From Anaerolineaceae bacterium (GTDB taxonomy: Bacteria > Chloroflexota > Anaerolineae > Anaerolineales > Anaerolineaceae): 11,107 nucleotides of DNA. This document shows, one piece after another, positions 7,022-11,107 of this stretch. A program made the position numbers and the translations under genes. How positions within the stretch are numbered: position 1 is the first letter of the stretch; every line of letters begins with the position of its first letter. The DNA lies in NCBI GenBank assembly GCA_028714615.1, contig JAQTMA010000061.1, forward strand, positions 1-11,107. Direction: 5' to 3'. A model generated the notes under the pieces. The model was not told the DNA's origin. It did not search any database and worked only from the letters and a program-made list of their open reading frames with translations.

Positions 7022-7070
7022 GGAGAAAACAAAATCCCGATTATTTTATCGGGATTTTGTTCATTTCTCC
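7022..7070. terminator. Bidirectional intrinsic terminator between ytxH-like gene and nnr
   Basis: A 13-bp perfect stem, ACAAAATCCCGAT (7029-7041) with ATCGGGATTTTGT (7048-7060), encloses a six-base loop. An outer seven-base pairing, GGAGAAA (7022-7028) with TTTCTCC (7064-7070), extends it across a three-base bulge. Each strand has T-rich sequence on the 3' side of the stem. It lies between convergent genes and fits both. Confidence 0.9.
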
Positions 7071-7086
7071 TGGCGCTTGAGCACGA

Positions 7087-8718
7087 TCAGGTTGCATACC
7101 CAATCTGGTTCAGTACATCGGGGATGGCTCGAGCAACATCACCAGCCAGGACAGAGGCTGAGTTCCCAACTTGTTCCAAAGCCATCAGCCCCGCTTGTGC
7201 ATGCAACCATGCCCCTGCCGCAGCGGATGAAAATCCATCTAGCCCCTGAGCCCGTAGCCCGGTGATTATACCCGCCAATACATCCCCGGTGCCTGCTTTT
7301 GCCAATGCTGCTGTCGCCACCGGAATGGCCGTGATCCGTCCATCCGGGGCAGCGATGAGGGTTCCTGCGCCTTTCAGTACGACAACTTTGTTCCATTCTT
7401 TGGAATACTTGCGTGCAATACCGATCCGGTCGGCTCGGATTTCTTGTATCGTTTTACCTGTAAGGATCGCCATTTCTCCAGGGTGCGGCGTCAGCACCGT
7501 CTGCTCGGGAAGCAGGTCAGCCCAACCATCGATCTTTGCCAATAATTTGAGGCCATCCGCATCGATTACTAATGGGGGAAGGGTGATTTCAGCTATTGTA
7601 TCGCCTGATGCTTGGGCGTGGACGAACCCAATGCTCCCCCGCTCTCGTGGTTGACCGGGACGGAGTAATTTGGATAAGAAAGATTGGGTTGTTTCCTCCA
7701 TTCCCCAACCGGATCCGAGCAAGATTGCATCGACCTTCTTCATATGCTGGATGATCACGTCTGCAGCATTTTCCGAGATCACCCCCATTTCGTGCGGAAG
7801 TAGTAACCAGGTGGCTTCCGGGAAAGCACCTGCGAGAGCCTGGTGAAGCAATGATGGAACGCCCAGGGTGACCAATCCTGTCCCCACCCGGTACGCCCCC
7901 TCCCCGGCCAACATAGCTGCTCCAGTAAAATTAACGGATCCGGCAACAATCAATGCCGTCCCAAATGTCCCTTTATGCGCATCGGGAGATCGTTCAGGAA
8001 GCATATCAAGGACACAATCTACATCCATTACGGATGTTTTACCCGCATTGGAACTCTGTACTTCATCCGAGATCCCAATATCGACGACGCTGATTTCGCC
8101 ACTCAGCGCCAGGGCGGGATTATACAATAAGCCGATTTTTACAGCAGCCATGCAGATGGTCTCATCAGCTTGCAAGGTCACTGGAGATGCTTCCCCTGTA
8201 TCGCAATCCACCCCGCTGGGACAATCTACAGCGATGATCACTGGACACGTGTTGCCTTTGGTCAGTTCGGATTTTACCATTCTAAGGATTCGGGTAAGTT
8301 CTTCTTTTAACGGTAACCGGTTACCGGTCCCGAGGACCCCATCCAGAATGAGGCTGACATGCCCGACTGCTTTCTGGAGTTGGCGCAGATCAGCATCCTT
8401 GGATGTATTTAGAACTTCCCCACCGGCGCTGCGCAAACGCTTTAAAGGTTCATCCTCGACAGTCCTGTTCTTTACCAGATAGGCTGAAACTCGCCAGCCA
8501 GCCTCAGCCAGTTGAGCCAAAGCGATCAACGTGTCCCCCCCGTTGTTTCCAGGACCGATCAATCCCAATGCTGTTCGTTCAGCTATGTGGCTATACGCAT
8601 TAGCGAGGTAATTCCCAAGAGCATTCCCGGCGTTTTCCATCATCTGCGCATACGTCAGTCCTTTTTCGTTGGCTTCGGTTTCGATCGCTTTCATTTCTGC
8701 GACACTCACCAGTTGCAT
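7087..8718 (-). CDS. nnr: Bifunctional NAD(P)H-hydrate repair enzyme (epimerase and dehydratase)
   Basis: Nnr repairs NADH and NADPH damaged by hydration: the epimerase interconverts R and S hydrates, and the ADP- or ATP-dependent dehydratase restores the S form. The 543-residue chain holds both parts. The N-terminal epimerase domain (1 to about 225) begins MQLVSVAEMKAIE and has MMENAG at 26-31, GPGNNGGD at 55-62, DGVLGTG near 126-132 and VDCPSGVD at 164-171. The C-terminal ribokinase-like dehydratase domain (about 240-543) has HKGTFGTALIVAG, LVIDADGL at 383-390, LTPHPGEMA at 409-417, VVLKGAG and AKAGTGDVLAG, with D479 the expected catalytic aspartate. Length is close to that of the E. coli fusion. 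The ATG at 8718 has AGGAGG at 8727-8732, eight bases upstream. The leader contains a hairpin with a T-run, which could attenuate expression. Confidence 0.96.
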   Translation of the reverse strand: MQLVSVAEMKAIETEANEKGLTYAQMMENAGNALGNYLANAYSHIAERTALGLIGPGNNGGDTLIALAQLAEAGWRVSAYLVKNRTVEDEPLKRLRSAGGEVLNTSKDADLRQLQKAVGHVSLILDGVLGTGNRLPLKEELTRILRMVKSELTKGNTCPVIIAVDCPSGVDCDTGEASPVTLQADETICMAAVKIGLLYNPALALSGEISVVDIGISDEVQSSNAGKTSVMDVDCVLDMLPERSPDAHKGTFGTALIVAGSVNFTGAAMLAGEGAYRVGTGLVTLGVPSLLHQALAGAFPEATWLLLPHEMGVISENAADVIIQHMKKVDAILLGSGWGMEETTQSFLSKLLRPGQPRERGSIGFVHAQASGDTIAEITLPPLVIDADGLKLLAKIDGWADLLPEQTVLTPHPGEMAILTGKTIQEIRADRIGIARKYSKEWNKVVVLKGAGTLIAAPDGRITAIPVATAALAKAGTGDVLAGIITGLRAQGLDGFSSAAAGAWLHAQAGLMALEQVGNSASVLAGDVARAIPDVLNQIGYAT

Positions 8719-8743
8719 GGCTTACCCCTCCTTTTTGTCCATT

Positions 8744-8790
8744 AAAAAAGTGAGCCAGTGGGATAGCTGATCCTATTCCCTCCTTGGCTC
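8744..8790 (-). terminator. Intrinsic terminator or attenuator between tRNA-Leu and nnr
   Basis: On the minus strand, GAGCCA (8790-8785) pairs with TGGCTC (8757-8752), and GGGAATAG (8780-8773) with CTATCCC (8766-8760) apart from one bulged A. Then come A, C and six T (8749-8744). It may end the tRNA-Leu transcript. The only good -10 for nnr lies upstream of it, so nnr transcription may have to read through. Confidence 0.7.
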
Positions 8791-8803
8791 GTTTCCTTCT
8801 TGA

Positions 8804-8832
8804 ATTATAACCCCTGGAAGTTAATACACGAA
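8804..8832 (-). promoter_or_regulatory. Possible nnr promoter
   Basis: A perfect TATAAT is at 8804-8809 on the minus strand. Seventeen bases upstream the -35 position (8827-8832) reads TTCGTG, which is weak. Transcription would start near 8797, giving nnr a leader of about 80 bases that contains the hairpin. Confidence 0.45.
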
Positions 8833-8854
8833 AGCAGCCAACGGCGGCTCACAG

Positions 8855-8936
8855 TGCGCTGGGGGGGACTTGAACCCCCACGCCTTGCGGCACATGGCCC
8901 TCAACCATGCCTGTCTGCCAATTCCAGCACCAGCGC
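8855..8936 (-). tRNA. tRNA-Leu (anticodon GAG)
   Basis: This 82-nt minus-strand sequence folds as a class II tRNA that decodes CUC and CUU. The acceptor stem is GCGCTGG with CCAGCGC, with discriminator A, as leucine requires. The D arm contains GGAATTGGCAGAC. The anticodon stem CATGG/CCATG closes loop TTGAGGG, placing GAG at 8902-8900. The long variable arm (GCC, GCAA loop, GGC) and the T arm GGGGG-TTCAAGT-CCCCC follow. The 3' CCA is not encoded. It has its own consensus promoter. Confidence 0.97.
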
Positions 8937-8948
8937 GGAAACAGTGCT

Positions 8949-8976
8949 ATTATAACCGCCTGCTCATGGGTGTCAA
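8949..8976 (-). promoter_or_regulatory. Consensus promoter for tRNA-Leu
   Basis: TTGACA at 8971-8976 and TATAAT at 8949-8954 are both perfect matches to the housekeeping sigma-factor consensus, with a 16-bp spacer. Transcription would begin around 8942, a few bases before the mature tRNA 5' end at 8936. This is the strongest promoter visible in the window. Confidence 0.88.
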
Positions 8977-8995
8977 GCCAACCAGTGAAAAAACT

Positions 8996-9004
8996 TGGTA
9001 CAAT
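8996..9004 (+). promoter_or_regulatory. Extended -10 promoter for plsX
   Basis: TGG followed by TACAAT (8999-9004) forms an extended -10 element, and transcription would start near 9011. No clear -35 is present at 16-18 bp. The leader would be about 50 bases. It is back to back with the tRNA-Leu promoter, whose -35 ends 20 bases away. Confidence 0.5.
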
Positions 9005-9063
9005 AGACCTTGACCGAATTCCACCCCTGTACACTTCGATCCATCTGACTTGGAGGCAAACCA

Positions 9064-10086
9064 ATGACGATCGCACTAGATGCCATGGGGAGCGATGATC
9101 ACCCCAATCCTGAAATTCAGGCAGCCATAGAGTTGACCCGCCAGGATGGACAAGAGCTCATTCTGGTTGGCAATGAAGAAATTATCCAATCCCGTCTGCA
9201 CGCCTTAACTCACGAAACCCTACCTATCCGGATCATCCATGCCCCCGAAGTCCTCGAGATGACTGATAAACCCGTTGAAAATGCCCGCCGGAAATCTCAA
9301 AACTCCATGGCAATTGGGATAGATTTGCTCAAGGCGGGGCAAGCTGGGGCTTTTGTGACAGCCGGGAATACGGGAGGCGCAATGGTAAGTGCGTTACTTC
9401 GCCTTGGCCGTATGCCTGGCGTACTCCGCCCTGCTCTGACTCAAGCGTTCCCGGTGCGCTCAGGACGCTGTGTGGTGGTCGATATGGGCGCAAATGCTGA
9501 CTGCAGACCTGAATTCCTGCTCCAATTTGCCGTTATGGGTAGTCTCTATAGCGAAAAAGTTTTTGGCGTCAAAATCCCTCGGGTCGGGCTACTTTCAAAT
9601 GGAGAAGAAGCGGGAAAAGGCAACCTGCTCATCAAGGAAACATACCCTCTCCTGGCTGCTTCAGGGTTGAATTTTATTGGGAATATTGAACCAAAGGAGA
9701 TGTATGCCGGAGCTGCAGATGTCATCGTATCGGACGGGTTTACCGGGAACATCTTGCTCAAGACCAGTGAGGCGGTTGCCAGGTTCATCACCGATATCCT
9801 CAAAGAACAATTAATGGGCTCCTATCAGACAAAAATGGGTGCACTCTTAGCGAAACCGGCCTTCACCAGCATCAAACAATTGATGGATCCCAGCGAGTAC
9901 GGAGCTGGCTTGCTGCTGGGAGTGAATGGATTGGTTTTTATCGGACACGGCCGTTCAGACGCCCATGCACTCATAAGTGCGGTCAAATTCGCCCGTCAAG
10001 CTGCAGAATCAGATCTTTTGAATGCATTGGCGCAATCCATTCGTGATCGCATGGCTAACCTACCCTCCCCAACCCCCATCCACTAA
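9064..10086 (+). CDS. plsX: Phosphate acyltransferase PlsX
   Basis: PlsX makes acyl-phosphate from acyl-ACP and phosphate. The membrane enzyme PlsY then transfers the acyl group to glycerol-3-phosphate, the first step of phospholipid synthesis. The 340-residue length is usual. Visible motifs are DAMGSDDHP at 6-14 (usually DAMGGD), TAGNTGGAM at 99-107, VDMGANADCRPE at 139-150, LLSNGEEAGKG at 176-186, and VSDGFTGNILLKTSE at 222-236. The ATG at 9064 has GGAGG at 9052-9056, seven bases upstream. In many bacteria plsX is followed by fabH and other fatty-acid genes; here it is followed after 31 bp by an unrelated membrane-protein gene, with which it is probably co-transcribed. Confidence 0.97.
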   Translation: MTIALDAMGSDDHPNPEIQAAIELTRQDGQELILVGNEEIIQSRLHALTHETLPIRIIHAPEVLEMTDKPVENARRKSQNSMAIGIDLLKAGQAGAFVTAGNTGGAMVSALLRLGRMPGVLRPALTQAFPVRSGRCVVVDMGANADCRPEFLLQFAVMGSLYSEKVFGVKIPRVGLLSNGEEAGKGNLLIKETYPLLAASGLNFIGNIEPKEMYAGAADVIVSDGFTGNILLKTSEAVARFITDILKEQLMGSYQTKMGALLAKPAFTSIKQLMDPSEYGAGLLLGVNGLVFIGHGRSDAHALISAVKFARQAAESDLLNALAQSIRDRMANLPSPTPIH

Positions 10087-10117
10087 CCGATTTTCGACGA
10101 AAGGCTATTAGATTCCC

Positions 10118-10804
10118 ATGAATGTGATAACGAACGATCGTTTGATCCAGCGTAACCGAAAAATCGGCCAATATACAACCATCGGTAGCCTGGCTGTCTT
10201 GGGATTAGGTTTGTATCTTTCCTTCAACCCACAGCCGCAAACTATTACCTTGTCCTTTGTTGCTTTGTTGGTCGGTTTTGTCCTCTCCCAGGTAGGGATT
10301 TATTTTGGCAATCGTTGGGGCCGCACCCCTCGCACCGATCAGGTACTAACGTCGGGTTTGAAAGGGTTAAGCGAAAATTACACCCTCTACAACTACGCAT
10401 CCCCTGTTCCTCATTTGTTATTGGGTACTACTGGCTTATGGGTCTTAATCCCCTATCACGTTACCGGGAAAATAGAATTCTCCAACGGCCGCTGGCGCCA
10501 GAAGGGTGGAAACCTGTATTTGAAATTCTTTGCTCAAAACAACCTGGGCAGGCCAGACCTTGAGATTGAAAACCAGACGGAGAGCATAAAACGCCTGCTT
10601 TCCAAGAAACTTCCAGATACGATAATTCCAGATGTAAAAGCTGTTTTGGTGTTTTTTAACGAGAAAGCTACCGTTGAGGTGGATGATGCGCCCACACCTA
10701 CCTTACCAGTGAAGAAGTTGAAAGACTTCCTGCGCAAACGACCAAAGGATACCAGCCTTACACCCGAAAAGCTGCGAGTCCTTGAAGCAGCTTTAGCGAA
10801 TTAA
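10118..10804 (+). CDS. Membrane-anchored protein with possible NERD-like domain
   Basis: I do not recognise a named family with certainty. The 228-residue product has two membrane segments at about 20-36 and 43-64, joined by a short loop (SFNPQPQT). A soluble domain follows from about 70 to the C-terminus, probably cytoplasmic because RWGRTPR lies directly after the second helix. That domain has DQVLTSGLKGL at 74-84, then PVPHLLLGTTGLWVLIPY at 96-113, a lone FSNGRWRQKGG, and a strand-like VKAVLVFFNEK near 173-183. This order resembles NERD (nuclease-related) domains, where a Gly-containing strand precedes a lysine-bearing strand, but the usual acidic and EhK-type residues are not clear. It could be a degenerate relative without activity. 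The ribosome site is weak (AAGG about 13 bases before the ATG at 10118), consistent with coupling to plsX 31 bp upstream. Confidence 0.88.
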   Translation: MNVITNDRLIQRNRKIGQYTTIGSLAVLGLGLYLSFNPQPQTITLSFVALLVGFVLSQVGIYFGNRWGRTPRTDQVLTSGLKGLSENYTLYNYASPVPHLLLGTTGLWVLIPYHVTGKIEFSNGRWRQKGGNLYLKFFAQNNLGRPDLEIENQTESIKRLLSKKLPDTIIPDVKAVLVFFNEKATVEVDDAPTPTLPVKKLKDFLRKRPKDTSLTPEKLRVLEAALAN

Positions 10805-10817
10805 TCACATCGAATTC

Positions 10818-10860
10818 AAAAAAACCGGTGAGGGACGGCAATCATTGCCGCTCACCGGTT
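10818..10860. terminator. Intrinsic terminator between the convergent genes
   Basis: AACCGGTGAG (10823-10832) pairs with CTCACCGGTT (10851-10860). Inside, CGGCA pairs with TGCCG around a five-base loop, leaving GGA unpaired. The A-run at 10818-10824 becomes seven T after the stem on the minus strand, an excellent terminator for the pseudouridine synthase gene. The plus-strand side has only a weak T-rich tail. Confidence 0.88.
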
Positions 10861-10865
10861 CTCAT

Positions 10866-11107
10866 TTAATTCCCTCTGGTTGTTTGACTCTTCGGCCGGC
10901 GTTGACGTGGTTGCGGTGGTCGTGGAGATCTTTCGCTACCGGACTGACTTTTCAAGCTGGCAACCTCTTGTGGAGACAGATAGCGCCATTCACCCGGCTT
11001 CATTTTACCCAGCAGCAGCGTTCCAATGCGCACACGAATGATCCGTCGGACAGGTAACCCGATGCGCCGGCCAACCTCGCGGATCTGGCGTTTGCGCCCT
11101 TCGTGCA
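10866..11107 (-). CDS. rluB: Pseudouridine synthase, RsuA/RluB family (5' part beyond window)
   Basis: Only the last 79 codons lie in the window, ending at TAA (10866-10868). The first visible residues, HEGRKRQIREVGRRIGLPV, are the family's C-terminal RNA-contacting motif, followed by RRIIRVRIGTLLLGKMKPGEW and the ending strand RYLSPQEV. This family converts uridine to pseudouridine in rRNA; RluB acts on 23S rRNA and RsuA on 16S. A basic Arg/Gln/Pro-rich tail of about 30 residues follows the conserved core, as in several RluB proteins. The catalytic aspartate and any S4 domain lie outside the window, so choice of RluB over its relatives is provisional. Confidence 0.88.
   Translation of the reverse strand, partial: HEGRKRQIREVGRRIGLPVRRIIRVRIGTLLLGKMKPGEWRYLSPQEVASLKSQSGSERSPRPPQPRQRRPKSQTTRGN

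Noticed and set aside
7868..8482. 204-codon open frame on the plus strand
   Set aside because: It is wholly antisense to the well-supported nnr gene, has low-complexity Ser/Pro/Thr content, no ribosome site and no recognisable motif.
9010..9035. TTGACC and TACACT as a second plsX promoter
   Set aside because: The spacer is only 14 bases, too short for a standard promoter; the extended -10 at 8996-9004 is better.
8849..9076. 75-codon minus-strand ORF over the tRNA
   Set aside because: It reads through the tRNA-Leu gene and its promoter; the tRNA fold is unambiguous.
1..11107. Mobile element, CRISPR, prophage or defence system
   Set aside because: I saw no transposase, integrase, phage or repeat-spacer structure. 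All sizeable genes are conserved housekeeping or small membrane proteins.

Overview
This window looks like a chromosomal segment of a bacterium of the Chloroflexota, probably class Anaerolineae. That placement is an inference from overall protein character: the SMC coiled-coil wording, a MoaD-MoaE fusion, a bifunctional Nnr, and a YtxH-type protein next to a two-helix membrane protein. No rRNA or other decisive marker is present. GC content is moderate. The coding is ordinary and dense, and I see no insertion sequences, prophage genes, CRISPR arrays or long repeats. No gene-free stretch exceeds 300 bases.

Left part (1-5201): a minus-strand cluster reads moaC, a moaD-moaE fusion, rnc, then smc. 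The smc gene runs off the left edge and lacks its C-terminal head. It has 1,032 open codons with no frameshift. The cluster joins two molybdenum-cofactor steps, RNase III and the chromosome condensin ATPase. Facing away from it is scpA, the kleisin partner of SMC (5202-5981, plus strand). The 82-bp gap between moaC and scpA carries a -10 box close to each start codon, so both genes may make leaderless mRNAs. A perfect 10-bp palindrome lies at its centre. One control region could therefore drive scpA and, through the cluster, smc.

Middle part (5982-8718): an AT-rich promoter region precedes two small membrane-protein genes, a two-helix protein of unknown function and a YtxH-family protein. They end at a long symmetrical hairpin shared with the convergent nnr gene. 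Nnr is a bifunctional enzyme that repairs hydrated NAD(P)H.

Right part (8719-11107): a tRNA-Leu(GAG) gene with a consensus promoter lies upstream of nnr on the minus strand. A hairpin with a T-run sits between them and may end the tRNA transcript or attenuate nnr. Divergent from the tRNA gene is plsX (phospholipid synthesis), followed by an uncharacterised membrane protein with a NERD-like soluble domain. A second strong hairpin separates it from the 3' end of a convergent RluB/RsuA-family pseudouridine synthase gene cut by the right edge.

Most of the window is conserved housekeeping. The points most worth a second look are the divergent leaderless moaC/scpA promoter region, the internal Gly-Gly of the MoaD-MoaE fusion, the structured rnc leader, and the hairpin in the nnr leader.
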